Source of the DNA: an uncultured Chitinophaga sp.
GTDB lineage: Bacteria > Bacteroidota > Bacteroidia > Chitinophagales > Chitinophagaceae
Assembly (NCBI RefSeq): GCF_946479755.1
Contig: NZ_CAMLHC010000004.1
Span: forward strand, 266,424-330,423
Reading direction: 5' to 3'
Length of the DNA stretch: 64,000 bases
Shown here: positions 34,177 to 43,482 of the stretch, in pieces
How positions within the stretch are numbered: the first letter of the stretch is position 1
How the letters are laid out: each line of letters starts with the position of its first letter
Notes under the pieces: model-generated
Databases searched by the model: none
Seen by the model: only the letters and a program-made list of their open reading frames with translations
Told to the model about the DNA's origin: nothing
Program-made: the position numbers and the translations under genes

Positions 34177-35402
34177 AAAACAGGATCACCTATATCATCA
34201 TCGGCGTTGTATTGCTGTTGCTAATACTGCTGGCTATCGTCGGCAGAAAGGGCTCCCTGGGCGATGACAAGCTGTCCACCAGGATGGATAAATCATCTTT
34301 CTCCAGCAAAGATAAAAAAGCAGGCGGCGCTTACGTGGCATTCAAAATATTACCGGAACTATTTATCCGCCATTCCATACAGGTGGTGACCAAACCTTTC
34401 GCCACCACTTATGCCAAGGAACCGGAACTGCGTTATTCGGGCAACAACTACATCCTGGTGGCCAACGACCTGTTCACCACAGAGAAAGACGTTGAAGCTA
34501 TGATGGAGTATGTAGCCATCGGCAACTACCTGTTTCTGAGCGTTAACAAAATCGATCCGTTGCTGGCGAAGCAACTGAAATGTGAGGTGATGGCGGGTTC
34601 CAACTATCAGCCCGGTGTCTCTAATAAAGTGCAGCAGTATAAAGATGAAACAGTGCCGCTGGATACGGGCTACAGTTATAACGGGATGATTGCTGCCAGT
34701 CATTTCTCTGCTATCGACAGCGCCTATACGAAAGTGCTGGGCTCCAATTTTAAAGGCAAACCCAATTTTATCCGGGTGGTGCATGGGCGCGGCTGCTTTT
34801 TTATTTCGCTGAACCCTTACACTTTCACCAACTACTTCCTGCTGGAAAAAAATAATATCGCAGCACTGGAAACACAGATGTCCTATATGCCGGATAATGC
34901 ATCCAATATTTACTGGGACGATTTTTACAGTCACCAGTACAGCGCACAGTCGGGCGACTTCAGCGAGTGGCAAGTGCTGATGCGTTATCCTTCCATGCGG
35001 TGGGCTTTATGGCTCGCCGTATTACTGCTGCTGCTGTATGTGCTCTTCGAAGGGAAAAGAAGGCAGCGTATCATCCCGGAGAAACCCGTGCTGGCCAACA
35101 ATTCCCTTGAATTTGTGGATGCCATCGGACAGTTGTATTACCAGCAGCATAACAACTTCAACCTGGCACATAAAATGACGCTGCATCTGCTGGAGTATAT
35201 TCGTACCCGTTATTACCTGAATACCAACCATCTGAACGCGCAGTTCATCGAAGCATTGTCGAAAAAAGCCGCTATGCCGGAAAATGAAATACGGGAACTG
35301 ATCGATATGATTCATAACATACAGCTGGCCGGCACAGTGAGCGACGAACAACTGCAACATTTTTATCAACGCATTCAACATTTTTATTTAAATACGAAAT
35401 AA
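34173..35402 (+). CDS. DUF4350-domain membrane protein
   Basis: 409 residues starting at a GTG that overlaps the previous stop. The N-terminal helix is ITYIIIGVVLLLLILLAIVG. A periplasmic domain of about 250 residues follows, with YILVANDLFTTEKDVEAMMEY. A second helix, WALWLAVLLLLLYVLFEGKR, and a C-terminal cytoplasmic helical domain complete it. This is the usual partner of MoxR and DUF58 proteins. The biochemical role is unknown. Confidence 0.8.
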   Translation: MKNRITYIIIGVVLLLLILLAIVGRKGSLGDDKLSTRMDKSSFSSKDKKAGGAYVAFKILPELFIRHSIQVVTKPFATTYAKEPELRYSGNNYILVANDLFTTEKDVEAMMEYVAIGNYLFLSVNKIDPLLAKQLKCEVMAGSNYQPGVSNKVQQYKDETVPLDTGYSYNGMIAASHFSAIDSAYTKVLGSNFKGKPNFIRVVHGRGCFFISLNPYTFTNYFLLEKNNIAALETQMSYMPDNASNIYWDDFYSHQYSAQSGDFSEWQVLMRYPSMRWALWLAVLLLLLYVLFEGKRRQRIIPEKPVLANNSLEFVDAIGQLYYQQHNNFNLAHKMTLHLLEYIRTRYYLNTNHLNAQFIEALSKKAAMPENEIRELIDMIHNIQLAGTVSDEQLQHFYQRIQHFYLNTK

Positions 35403-36382
35403 TGGATATCAATACCTTTCAACCCAGGACTGATTTTACCACCCTGCATGAAGGCGTGGAAGCTATCAGAGCACAGATTGGTCAAGTAATTGTGGGACAG
35501 CACCAGATGGTGGACCTGCTGATAGCGGGCCTGCTCACACAAGGGCATGTACTGATTGAAGGGGTGCCGGGCGTGGCTAAAACACTGACTGCTAAATTGC
35601 TGGCACAGTGCATCGACGCTGATTTCTCCAGGATACAGTTTACCCCCGACCTGATGCCGGCGGATGTGCTGGGCACGTCTGTATTTAATCCCCAGACACG
35701 GGAGTTTGAATACAAAAAAGGACCTGTTTTCAGCAACCTCGTGTTGATAGATGAAATTAACCGCGCCCCGGCCAAAACACAGTCGGCGCTTTTTGAGGTG
35801 ATGGAAGAAAGACAGATCACCAACGATGGAACGACTTATCAGCTGGACCGTCCGTTTATGGTGATTGCCACCCAGAACCCGATAGAACAGGAAGGTACCT
35901 ACCGTTTGCCCGAAGCGCAGCTGGACCGCTTTCTTTTTAAAGTGGAAGTGAAGTATCCCGACCTGAAAGAGGAAGTGGCGGTGCTGCAAAGCGTGCAGCG
36001 GCTGAACGGCGCCACTGACCTGTCTAAAGTAGTGGCCAAAGTGGTGACTGCCACGCAGGTGATCGAGTTCCAGAACCTGGTACGCCAGGTGAGAATCGAA
36101 GAGAAACTGTTGCACTATATCGCGTCTATTATCCAGGAAACCCGCATGAATGCGTCCCTGTACCTGGGTGCTTCACCGCGTGCGTCCATTGCGGTGATGA
36201 ACTGTGCCAAAGCCATGGCGGCCATGCGCAACCGCGACTTTGTTGTGCCCGATGATATCGTGGAAATGATCCCGCATGTGCTGCGTCATCGTATTATGCT
36301 GACACCGGAAAAAGAAATGGAAGGTATCCGCACCGATGATGTGATCGCACAGATTATCAAGATGGTAGAGGTTCCCAGATAA
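35402..36382 (+). CDS. MoxR-family AAA+ ATPase
   Basis: 326-residue cytoplasmic chaperone-like ATPase. Walker A is GVPGVAKT (54-61), Walker B LVLIDEINRAP, sensor I VIATQNPIEQEGTY and the arginine-finger region PEAQLDRFLFK. MoxR proteins are thought to insert cofactors or remodel VWA-domain partners. The adjacent DUF58 protein is the expected client. The ATG overlaps the DUF4350 stop (TAATG). Confidence 0.93.
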   Translation: MDINTFQPRTDFTTLHEGVEAIRAQIGQVIVGQHQMVDLLIAGLLTQGHVLIEGVPGVAKTLTAKLLAQCIDADFSRIQFTPDLMPADVLGTSVFNPQTREFEYKKGPVFSNLVLIDEINRAPAKTQSALFEVMEERQITNDGTTYQLDRPFMVIATQNPIEQEGTYRLPEAQLDRFLFKVEVKYPDLKEEVAVLQSVQRLNGATDLSKVVAKVVTATQVIEFQNLVRQVRIEEKLLHYIASIIQETRMNASLYLGASPRASIAVMNCAKAMAAMRNRDFVVPDDIVEMIPHVLRHRIMLTPEKEMEGIRTDDVIAQIIKMVEVPR

Positions 36383-36393
36383 GCTGATTATAT

Positions 36394-37746
36394 ATGTCTT
36401 CAACTGTAAAAAACAACTTGTATCAGCAGCTGTTTTTCAGCAATCGCCTGTACATGGGACTGGGTGCCAACATCCTGTTGTTCATCATCTCCTTTTTTGT
36501 ACCGGGGCTGTTCAATGTTGCCATATTAGTTTTCGTGGTGCTGTTGGTGTTGCTGCTGCTCGATATCATACTGCTGGTATTGAGGCCGGCCAATATCCTC
36601 GAAGCGGTACGCACAGCCAGTGCACGTTTCAGTAACGGAGATGAAAACGAGGTGACGGTTACCTGCACCAACCGGTATCCTTTTCCTGTGTTTGTCACCC
36701 TGCTGGAAGAGCTGCCGTTTCAGTTCCAGGACCGTAATTTCTCCATGAAGGCTAAGCTCTCTGCCGGCGAGGAATACGTGTTTAAGTATAAGCTGCGCCC
36801 GGTGGAAAGGGGGGTGTACCAGTTCGGGTATACTTACATTTTTGTACAGAGTGCGCTGGGCATCGTCAATCGTCGTTTTGTTTTTAACACGGAGCAGGAG
36901 GTGCAGGTATATCCCAGCTTTCAGCAGCTGCGGCATTTCTCGCTGTATTCGTATATGAACCGGCTCAATGAGATAGGCGTGCATAAGCGCCGTGTCATCG
37001 GGCACAGTATGGAATTTGATCACATCAAACCCTACACCAAGGGAGATGATGTGCGGATGCTCAACTGGAAAGCGACGGCCCGTTCCGGTAACCTGATGGT
37101 GAATAACTATGTGGAGGAAAAATCGCAGCAGGTATATTGTGTGATTGACAAAGGCCGTAGCATGAAGATGCCTTTTGACGGGCTTACCTTGCTGGACTAC
37201 GCCATCAACGCATCTTTGGTGTTCAGCAATGTGGCGTTGGGCAAAGGCGATAAAGCGGGGCTGGCGGCGTTTAATGAAAGTACGGTGGAGGTATTGCCGG
37301 CGAGCAACAAAAAAGTACAGCTCAACAAGATACTGGAGCAGTTATATGCGCAGGAAACGCAGTGGAAGGAAAGTGATTTTGAAGCGCTGAGCGTGCAGTT
37401 GCGCAGTCATTTGTCTCATCGTTCCCTGTTGATGTTGTTCACGAATTTTGAATCGATGTCCAGTCTGCAGCGGCAGTTGCCTTTTCTGCGAAGGCTGGCG
37501 AAATATCACCTTGTGTTGGTTATCTTCTTTGAAAATACAGAGCTGAAGCGGGTAACAGAGCAGTCGGCGACAGATGTGGAGGCCATTTACAAGCAGACCA
37601 TCGCGCAGAAGTTTGCCTACGATAAAAAGCTGATCGTGAAGGAGCTGGCCAAATATGGCATTATGTCTTTGCTGAGTACGCCGGAGCACCTGACGCTGAA
37701 CGTGGTGAATAAATACCTGGAGCTGAAGGCGCGTACGCTGATTTAA
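36394..37746 (+). CDS. DUF58-domain protein
   Basis: 450 residues. Two N-terminal helices (about 19-60) are followed by a beta-rich domain. The conserved DUF58 core is SMEFDHIKPYTKGDDVRMLN and WKATARSGNLMV. A degenerate VWA fold continues with VIDKGRSM as the MIDAS-like loop. Last gene of the MoxR operon; it ends 2 nt from a convergent gene. Confidence 0.87.
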   Translation: MSSTVKNNLYQQLFFSNRLYMGLGANILLFIISFFVPGLFNVAILVFVVLLVLLLLDIILLVLRPANILEAVRTASARFSNGDENEVTVTCTNRYPFPVFVTLLEELPFQFQDRNFSMKAKLSAGEEYVFKYKLRPVERGVYQFGYTYIFVQSALGIVNRRFVFNTEQEVQVYPSFQQLRHFSLYSYMNRLNEIGVHKRRVIGHSMEFDHIKPYTKGDDVRMLNWKATARSGNLMVNNYVEEKSQQVYCVIDKGRSMKMPFDGLTLLDYAINASLVFSNVALGKGDKAGLAAFNESTVEVLPASNKKVQLNKILEQLYAQETQWKESDFEALSVQLRSHLSHRSLLMLFTNFESMSSLQRQLPFLRRLAKYHLVLVIFFENTELKRVTEQSATDVEAIYKQTIAQKFAYDKKLIVKELAKYGIMSLLSTPEHLTLNVVNKYLELKARTLI

Positions 37747-37748
37747 TA

Positions 37749-38432
37749 TTATTGACGCCGGCCCCGTGATCTTGGCTGGCTTGCCGGTGGTGGCAGATCG
37801 GGGTCGGGCATTATTTTGATAGGTACTTCAGAACGGATGTAGAGGTCCGGGTTGGGTTTGTACCATGCTTCCATGAGCACTGCTTTTGCGGTGTCATTTT
37901 GTTCCACCAGTACATCTTGTCCGATAACAGCGCCGGCAGACGTCCGGAACCGCAGGTGTACGGTATCCAGCGGTAATATACGGCCGCTGCTGAATTTCCC
38001 TTCTACGTTCATATAATAGCGGATGTTGCGTTTGATGCTGTCCGTATAATGATTGAAGCGCATGCCTGTCAGGTAGGGCAGGGTGAGTGTGTTTGAAAGT
38101 GGCGTATTGCCTTCCGTGTTAACGGTGATGGTTACACGATAGTGGTCCTTTACCAGTTGAGGGCGGTTGAAATAAAGGACCCCGTTCTGAATGCTGCCAT
38201 TGGAAGCGCTCACCTGTATTTTATTCCAGCGGAGGTTGCCGCGTAACATGCCGGTGGTTTGGCGGCTGCTGCTGTCGGTGTATACGAGTTCCAGTCCGAG
38301 GGGGACGCGGTCGTAGAGTTCCGCCACGGCGGTGGTATCGTACCATACGTTGATACGTGCCACTTTTGCCTGCTGGGCGTGAGCCAGCAGGCAAAGCAGT
38401 AATGATATGGACAGCAGCAGGTGTTTCTTCAA
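37749..38432 (-). CDS. Secreted protein of unknown function
   Basis: 227 residues with a signal peptide, MKKHLLLSISLLLCLLAHAQ. The mature part is beta-rich (for example INVWYDTTAVAELYDRVPLG and HYRVTITVNTEGNTPLSNTL), and the C-terminal tail is Pro/Arg-rich (PPPASQPRSRGRRQ). I recognise no family. It starts 11 nt after ribE and is probably last in the gatC operon. Confidence 0.6.
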   Translation of the reverse strand: MKKHLLLSISLLLCLLAHAQQAKVARINVWYDTTAVAELYDRVPLGLELVYTDSSSRQTTGMLRGNLRWNKIQVSASNGSIQNGVLYFNRPQLVKDHYRVTITVNTEGNTPLSNTLTLPYLTGMRFNHYTDSIKRNIRYYMNVEGKFSSGRILPLDTVHLRFRTSAGAVIGQDVLVEQNDTAKAVLMEAWYKPNPDLYIRSEVPIKIMPDPDLPPPASQPRSRGRRQ

Positions 38433-38443
38433 AGCCGTATGGT

Positions 38444-39031
38444 TTATCGCACTGCCATTTGCCGGGCTACGTATTTGCCCAGGATATCAAACTCCAGGTT
38501 AACGAGATGTCCCGGATGCATGAATTGTACGTTGGTGAATGCGAACGTATATGGTATGATGGCCACTGAAAATTCTTTTTCGGTGATATCGAACACGGTG
38601 AGGCTGATGCCGTTCATGCAGATGCTTCCTTTTTCCACGATCAGGCCTGCGTTGGCGGTGGGGTAGGTGAAGCGGTACAGCCAGCTGCCGTTCTGTTCTT
38701 CGCGGGCAATGCAGGTACCGGTGCCATCCACGTGACCCTGTACCAGGTGGCCGTCGATGCGGCCATTGAATACCATGGCTCTTTCGAGGTTCACCTTTGC
38801 GCCCGGCACGAGCAGCGACAGATTGGTTTTCTGCAGTGTTTCCGCTACGGCTACGGTCTCGTAGGTATCGCCCTGTATGTTGGTAACGGTCAGGCATACA
38901 CCGTTGTGGGAAACGCTCTGATCTATTTTCAGTTCACCGGCAATAGACGACTTGATATTGATGATGAGATTACCGCCGTCTTTGCGGGTGGATATAACTT
39001 CTCCTGTTGTTTCAATGATTCCTGTGAACAT
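38444..39031 (-). CDS. ribE: Riboflavin synthase, alpha chain
   Basis: Dismutates two 6,7-dimethyl-8-ribityllumazine molecules to riboflavin. 195 residues made of two homologous lumazine-binding barrels, each starting with the family pattern: MFTGIIETTGEV at residue 1 and FNGRIDGHLVQGHVDGTG near the second. SHNGVCLTVT and CMNGISLTVF are the paired substrate-binding stretches. No FMN riboswitch is seen, and the gene sits in a mixed operon 21 nt after the adenosyltransferase gene. Confidence 0.95.
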   Translation of the reverse strand: MFTGIIETTGEVISTRKDGGNLIINIKSSIAGELKIDQSVSHNGVCLTVTNIQGDTYETVAVAETLQKTNLSLLVPGAKVNLERAMVFNGRIDGHLVQGHVDGTGTCIAREEQNGSWLYRFTYPTANAGLIVEKGSICMNGISLTVFDITEKEFSVAIIPYTFAFTNVQFMHPGHLVNLEFDILGKYVARQMAVR

Positions 39032-39052
39032 GCAGCGAATTTAAGAAAAAAA

Positions 39053-39613
39053 CTATACCCTCGGTTTCCAGGGAATTTCTTCGACGCCCAGCTTGTGGCC
39101 GGTCCAGCGGGCCAGCACAAAGAGGTAATCGCTCAGGCGGTTGATATATTTGAGTACCAGCGGTTCGATGAACATTTCCTGTTCCTGCATGCCAACGCAG
39201 AGCCTTTCGGTGCGGCGGCATACGCAGCGGGCAACGTGGCAGGTAGACACGGCTACATGTCCGCCCGGGAGAATGAAGTGTTTCATGGGGGGCAGTTCTT
39301 CATTCATTTTATCGATGCTGGATTCCAGCAACTGAATGTCTGCTTCATGGAGATCGGGGATGCGCATTTTTGTTTCCTTGTCGGGGTCGCAGGCCAGTGC
39401 TGCGCCGACGGTGAACAGGCGGTCCTGTATTTCCTTCAGGAGGGTTTTGGTATCCGGATCTGCCGTGTAGTCGCTGACCAGCCCGATATAGGAGTTCAGT
39501 TCGTCTACTGTGCCATAGGCATCAATGCGGAGATCGCTCTTGGGTACTTTGGTGCCGCCGATCAGGGAGGTTTTGCCTTTATCCCCTGTTTTGGTGTATA
39601 TTTTAAGAGACAT
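39053..39613 (-). CDS. PduO-type cob(I)alamin adenosyltransferase
   Basis: Transfers adenosyl from ATP to cob(I)alamin. 186 residues, a five-helix bundle. The ATP-binding N-terminus is KIYTKTGDKGKTSLIGG (4-20), DAYGTVDELNSYIG contains the conserved Asp/Glu, and CVCRRTERL and YINRLSDYLFVLAR are the C-terminal signatures. No cobalamin riboswitch or other B12 gene is adjacent. Confidence 0.93.
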   Translation of the reverse strand: MSLKIYTKTGDKGKTSLIGGTKVPKSDLRIDAYGTVDELNSYIGLVSDYTADPDTKTLLKEIQDRLFTVGAALACDPDKETKMRIPDLHEADIQLLESSIDKMNEELPPMKHFILPGGHVAVSTCHVARCVCRRTERLCVGMQEQEMFIEPLVLKYINRLSDYLFVLARWTGHKLGVEEIPWKPRV

Positions 39614-39646
39614 GTTTTTTTCTGCAAAATACGAATTACGCAGCGG

Positions 39647-40360
39647 TCATGATTTGAGAAGGGCTTCTTTTTTCTCGTTGACCCTGTCAGACTCGATGAC
39701 GCCGTCTCTCAGCCGGATGATTCTTCTGGCGTGGTCCGCGATGTCTTCCTCGTGGGTTACCAGCACGACGGTGTTGCCGGAAGCGTGGATGGTGCCGAAT
39801 ATTTCCATGATTTCGATGGACGTTTTCGTGTCGAGGTTACCGGTAGGTTCATCGGCCAGGATCAGGGAGGGGTCGTTGACGAGGGCGCGGGCGATGGCCA
39901 CACGCTGGCACTGACCGCCGGAGAGTTCGTTGGGTTTGTGTTTGTAGCGGTCGCCCAGTTTCACTCTTTCCAGCATCATGCGGGCCTTCTCTTCTCTTTC
40001 TTTTTTGCCGATGCCTGCGTAGATCAGGGGTACTGCTACGTTTTCGAGAGCGGTGAGGCGTGGCATGAGGTTGAACTGCTGGAAAACGAAGCCGATTTCT
40101 TTGCCGCGTACGCCGGCGAGGGCGTTGTCTTCCATTTTGCTTACATCGTGGCCGCTCAGGATATATTTACCGCTGGTAGGGGTGTCCAGGCATCCGAGGA
40201 TGTTCATGAGGGTGGATTTGCCGGAGCCGGAAGGTCCCATCAGGGCTACATACTCGTTTTTGAAGATGTCCAGGGATACCCCCTTGAGTACAGGTAGCTC
40301 ATTTTTACCTAAAAAATAGCTTTTTTTGATGTCTTCCAGGTGGATAACGGACTTTTGCAT
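39647..40360 (-). CDS. ABC transporter ATP-binding protein, LolD/MacB type
   Basis: 237 residues. Walker A is GPSGSGKST, signature [15 protein letters not shown], Walker [13 protein letters not shown] and H-loop VLVTHEED. The GNLD sequence after Walker B is typical of the LolD/MacB/FtsE group. No permease is adjacent, so it may work with a permease coded elsewhere, such as the LolC/E-type protein at 22457. Its start is 4 nt after the gatC stop. Confidence 0.9.
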   Translation of the reverse strand: MQKSVIHLEDIKKSYFLGKNELPVLKGVSLDIFKNEYVALMGPSGSGKSTLMNILGCLDTPTSGKYILSGHDVSKMEDNALAGVRGKEIGFVFQQFNLMPRLTALENVAVPLIYAGIGKKEREEKARMMLERVKLGDRYKHKPNELSGGQCQRVAIARALVNDPSLILADEPTGNLDTKTSIEIMEIFGTIHASGNTVVLVTHEEDIADHARRIIRLRDGVIESDRVNEKKEALLKS

Positions 40361-40364
40361 GTGG

Positions 40365-40655
40365 TTATTTCTTTATGACTTTTGGTACCTCGAAGTATTC
40401 AGAGGTGGCCGCAGGTGCGTTTTGAAGGCCTTCTTCCCGGGTGATGGTGGTGATTACCTTGTCTTCCCGGAAAACGTTATAGTCAGCAGTTAGGTGCAAC
40501 AACGGTTTTACATGGGTAGTATCCAGTTCATTCAGTTTCTCCACAAAGGTGATCATCCGCTGCAGGTCGCCGCGGATGGCGGTTTTCTCCTGCTCGTTGA
40601 ATTCCAGTCTGGCGAGATCGGCTAACTGTTGTACCAGGGCGTCGTTCACTTCCAT
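40365..40655 (-). CDS. gatC: Aspartyl/glutamyl-tRNA amidotransferase subunit C
   Basis: 96-residue subunit that stabilises GatA in the complex making Gln-tRNA or Asn-tRNA by transamidation. [20 protein letters not shown] and [18 protein letters not shown] match the family, and the C-terminal region FREDKVI is the usual late strand. The ATG at 40655 is used. First gene of a five-gene minus-strand operon (gatC, ABC ATPase, adenosyltransferase, ribE, unknown) with gaps of 4-33 nt. Confidence 0.9.
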   Translation of the reverse strand: MEVNDALVQQLADLARLEFNEQEKTAIRGDLQRMITFVEKLNELDTTHVKPLLHLTADYNVFREDKVITTITREEGLQNAPAATSEYFEVPKVIKK

Positions 40656-40686
40656 AATCAAATTAAATCAAAAAATAATAAAATGT

Positions 40687-40766
40687 AATGACCAAAAAGG
40701 ATGGTATCTCAAAAATAGGGATAAACGGAGAGCTTTCAACTGCCTGCCATCGCCTTTTTGGTCATT
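40687..40766. repeat. Long inverted repeat between divergent gatC and trpS, containing the gatC promoter
   Basis: AATGACCAAAAAGGATGG (40687-40704) pairs with CCAT-CG-CCTTTTTGGTCATT (40747-40766) across a 42-nt interior. A minus-strand promoter lies in the interior: TTG (40739-40737), a 19-nt spacer and TATTTTTG (40717-40710). On the plus strand the right arm is followed by a T-rich run, so a trpS-directed transcript from upstream would end here. Confidence 0.6.
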
Positions 40767-40844
40767 TTATGATATTTTTTTTACAGACAGGTGGATAAAG
40801 GAATATCAAAAGCTAACCGCTTATTCTTTAAATTGCGCCCTGTT

Positions 40845-41855
40845 ATGGCTACAGAAAAAGAAATTGTGGTGAGTGGCATACGCCCCACCGGTTATTTGCA
40901 TTTAGGCAATTATTTTGGCGCGATCCGTAATTATATCCGGATGCAGGAAGAGTTTGACTGCTACTTCTTTGTGGCGGACTGGCATTCGCTGACGACCCAT
41001 CCGAACCCGAAAGACCTGCAGGCCAATGTGATGCGGGTACTGGCGGAGAACATCGCTTCCGGGCTGGACCCGGAGAAGGTGACCCTGTACGCGCAAAGCC
41101 ATGTACCGGAAATAGCGGAACTGTACCTGCTCATGAATATGCTGGCTTACAAAGGTGAGCTGGAGAAAGTACCTACGTTTAAAGACAAGGTAAGATTACA
41201 GCCGGAGAACGTAAATGCCGGCCTGCTGACCTACCCCGTGCTCATGAGCGTGGACATCCTGATCCAGCGCGCCGTGAAAGTGCCGGTGGGCAAAGACCAG
41301 GGGCAGCACCTGGAAATGGCCCGTAATTTCGCACAACGTTTCAATAACCGTTATGGTAACCTGTTCCCCGAGCCGGTGGCCTTCAACTATGGCGACAACC
41401 TGGTACGTATCCTGAGCCTCGATGGTAAAGGCGGTAAAATGAGCAAGAGCGAAAACGAGATGTCTACCCTCTACCTGTCTGACAGCGATGACCAGATCCG
41501 CAAAAAGCTGGGGAAAGCAAAAACAGACAGTGGTAGCGGTGTGCCGGGTGAACCCATGCCGGAATCCGTGGCCAACCTGATAGAGATCATGAAACTGGTG
41601 TCTACACCTGATACCGTTCAGTTTTATACAGATGCCTTTAACGCAGGCTCGATCCGTTATGGCGATATGAAAACGCAGCTGGGGGAAGATATGGTGAAAT
41701 TCATCACACCTATCCGCGAAAAAGCCAAAGACCTGCAGGAAAACAGGGCCTATCTGCATAAGATCATGAAGGAGGGTGCTGAAAAAGCGCGGGCAAATGC
41801 GGCACAAACTTTGCAACAGGCGAGAAACCTTATGGGTTTAAACTATTTTGAGTAA
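40845..41855 (+). CDS. trpS: Tryptophanyl-tRNA synthetase
   Basis: Class I aminoacyl-tRNA synthetase, 336 residues. The HIGH-equivalent is HLGN (19-22) in IRPTGYLHLGNYFGA, and the KMSKS loop is GKMSKSEN. The ATG at 40845 is preferred; an upstream frame to 40791 adds 18 residues that no family member shows. A kinase gene follows 45 nt later and is probably co-transcribed. Confidence 0.95.
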   Translation: MATEKEIVVSGIRPTGYLHLGNYFGAIRNYIRMQEEFDCYFFVADWHSLTTHPNPKDLQANVMRVLAENIASGLDPEKVTLYAQSHVPEIAELYLLMNMLAYKGELEKVPTFKDKVRLQPENVNAGLLTYPVLMSVDILIQRAVKVPVGKDQGQHLEMARNFAQRFNNRYGNLFPEPVAFNYGDNLVRILSLDGKGGKMSKSENEMSTLYLSDSDDQIRKKLGKAKTDSGSGVPGEPMPESVANLIEIMKLVSTPDTVQFYTDAFNAGSIRYGDMKTQLGEDMVKFITPIREKAKDLQENRAYLHKIMKEGAEKARANAAQTLQQARNLMGLNYFE

Positions 41856-41900
41856 CCACAGCTGTCAGCAATTTTTCAGTATTCACGACCTTTCATTAGC

Positions 41901-42536
41901 ATGGCAAAACAAAATAAAATCAAACATATCGCGATCGCCGGCAACATCGGCGCGGGTAAAACCACCCTCACCGAAATGCTCTGCCGCCATTATAAATGGC
42001 ATCCGCAGTATGAAGATGTAGAGCACAACCCCTATCTGAATGATTTCTATGAAGATATGCCCCGCTGGTCTTTCAACCTGCAGGTGTACTTTCTGAACGG
42101 CAGGCTGAAACAACTGCTCGAAATCCAGAACGGAAAGGAGACCGTGATACAGGACCGCACCATCTACGAAGATGCGCATATCTTTGCGCCCAACCTGTAT
42201 GAGATGGGGCTGATGACCAAAAGGGACTTCGACAATTATTTCAACTTTTTCCAGACGCTGAAAAGCATGGTGAAGCCGCCGGACCTGCTGATTTACCTGC
42301 AGGCTTCCGTGCCTACGCTGGTAGCGCAGATACAGAAACGGGGAAGGGAATATGAGGAGAATATCCGGCTTGACTATCTCAAACGGCTAAACGAATATTA
42401 CAATAACTGGATTGAGAAGTACGAAGAAGGACCGCTGCTGGTGATTGATATCGATAAAAATAAATTCCCGGAGAGCGATGAAGATCTCGGGGAGATTATT
42501 TCGAAAATAGATTCCCAGTTGTACGGACTTTTCTGA
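41901..42536 (+). CDS. Deoxynucleoside kinase family protein
   Basis: 211-residue P-loop kinase phosphorylating deoxynucleosides in salvage. The P-loop is GNIGAGKTT (14-22). EDVEHNPYLNDFY corresponds to the substrate-base pocket and IQDRTIYEDAHIFA to the DRS/DRT motif with the catalytic Arg. The lid is QKRGREYEENI. Preference among dAdo, dGuo and dCyd cannot be read. Confidence 0.9.
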   Translation: MAKQNKIKHIAIAGNIGAGKTTLTEMLCRHYKWHPQYEDVEHNPYLNDFYEDMPRWSFNLQVYFLNGRLKQLLEIQNGKETVIQDRTIYEDAHIFAPNLYEMGLMTKRDFDNYFNFFQTLKSMVKPPDLLIYLQASVPTLVAQIQKRGREYEENIRLDYLKRLNEYYNNWIEKYEEGPLLVIDIDKNKFPESDEDLGEIISKIDSQLYGLF

Positions 42537-42557
42537 TCCGGTAACAATATTTTATTA

Positions 42558-42596
42558 AAACCCAGTCAGGCTACGGCCTGACTGGGTTTTTGTTTT
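42558..42596 (+). terminator. Rho-independent terminator
   Basis: AAACCCAGTCAGG pairs with CCTGACTGGGTTT around a 6-nt loop, followed by TTTGTTTTTT. It ends the trpS-kinase unit. Confidence 0.93.
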
Positions 42597-42654
42597 TTCA
42601 GGAAATTTTTTCCGGCGTTAAGAAGTAATTAACATTCTTCATTTTTCCCCGTTG

Positions 42655-42662
42655 TATGTTTG
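42655..42662 (+). promoter_or_regulatory. -7 box upstream of the beta-barrel pair
   Basis: TATGTTTG, a perfect -7 match, 31 nt before ATG 42694. No good -33 is visible. Confidence 0.4.
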
Positions 42663-42693
42663 CCGTACCAGAATTGTTTGTTAAACCCTCATC

Positions 42694-43482
42694 ATGAAAC
42701 CAATGTTATTGACCATTGTTTGTGTGCCATACTTTCTCGTAACGTATGCGCAATCTTTTTTGACGCCTGTCGGAAAAGACGCTGCCGCAGGCAGTTACAG
42801 CCGCCGTTTTCAGCAGGTGGCGTCTGCGGCTTATCATCCGGCAGGATTGTCCTGCCTGCACACTTTCACCGCAGGCATTTATGCCGAACAACGTTTTTTA
42901 TTAAAGGAAATACCGTTCTATCAGGCCATGGCAGCTATCCCGGCGGGGGCCGGCGCTTTCGGTGTGCAGCTGGCGCGTTTGGGCAGCAGTGCTTACTACC
43001 GGCAGCTGGCAGGCCTGGCCTATGGGATGCGGCTGGGGCACAGCGTAGGGCTGGGACTACAGGGCAGTTATCTGACGGAGGTAACGCCCGGATACGGCAG
43101 CAGCAGCGGCCTGGCCGTCACCGGTGGACTGCTCTGGCATGTTGGTGGGCAGTGGCATACAGGTATCCGTATCAGCCACTCCCGGCCGGGAACGACGGTA
43201 TACAGCGCCGGTATTGGCTTTGAAGCATCTTCCGCTTTTTTGCTCAGCGCTGAAATAGGAAAAGCCGGCCATGAAACCGCCTGGCTGAGAGCAACAGCCA
43301 GCTACCGGATAGCTCCGCCGCTGGCATTGCAATGGGGATTTGCCACCTGTGCGCCCTTTCAGCATGCCGGTATCACCATTCACTGGCATATGCTGCAGAT
43401 CATGTTTGCAGCGGGCTTTCATCCGCAACTGGGCATCACTCCTTCAACCACTATCATATGGCAGCGGGATGGTGCCGAATAA
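42694..43482 (+). CDS. Putative outer-membrane beta-barrel protein (PorV/FadL-like appearance)
   Basis: 262 residues. The signal peptide runs to about residue 19 (LVTYAQS). The mature chain is a series of alternating amphipathic strands rich in Gly, Ala and aromatics, such as YRQLAGLAYGMRLGHSVGLG and FLLSAEIGKAGHETAWLRAT, with an early SAAYHPAGL. This recalls PorV/PorQ-type barrels in Bacteroidota, but the family is not certain. It overlaps the next gene by 25 nt, which implies coupled expression. Confidence 0.6.
   Translation: MKPMLLTIVCVPYFLVTYAQSFLTPVGKDAAAGSYSRRFQQVASAAYHPAGLSCLHTFTAGIYAEQRFLLKEIPFYQAMAAIPAGAGAFGVQLARLGSSAYYRQLAGLAYGMRLGHSVGLGLQGSYLTEVTPGYGSSSGLAVTGGLLWHVGGQWHTGIRISHSRPGTTVYSAGIGFEASSAFLLSAEIGKAGHETAWLRATASYRIAPPLALQWGFATCAPFQHAGITIHWHMLQIMFAAGFHPQLGITPSTTIIWQRDGAE

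Noticed and set aside
40688..40800. Trp-type leader peptide before trpS
   Set aside because: The short frame has no tryptophan codon and largely reads through the inverted repeat.
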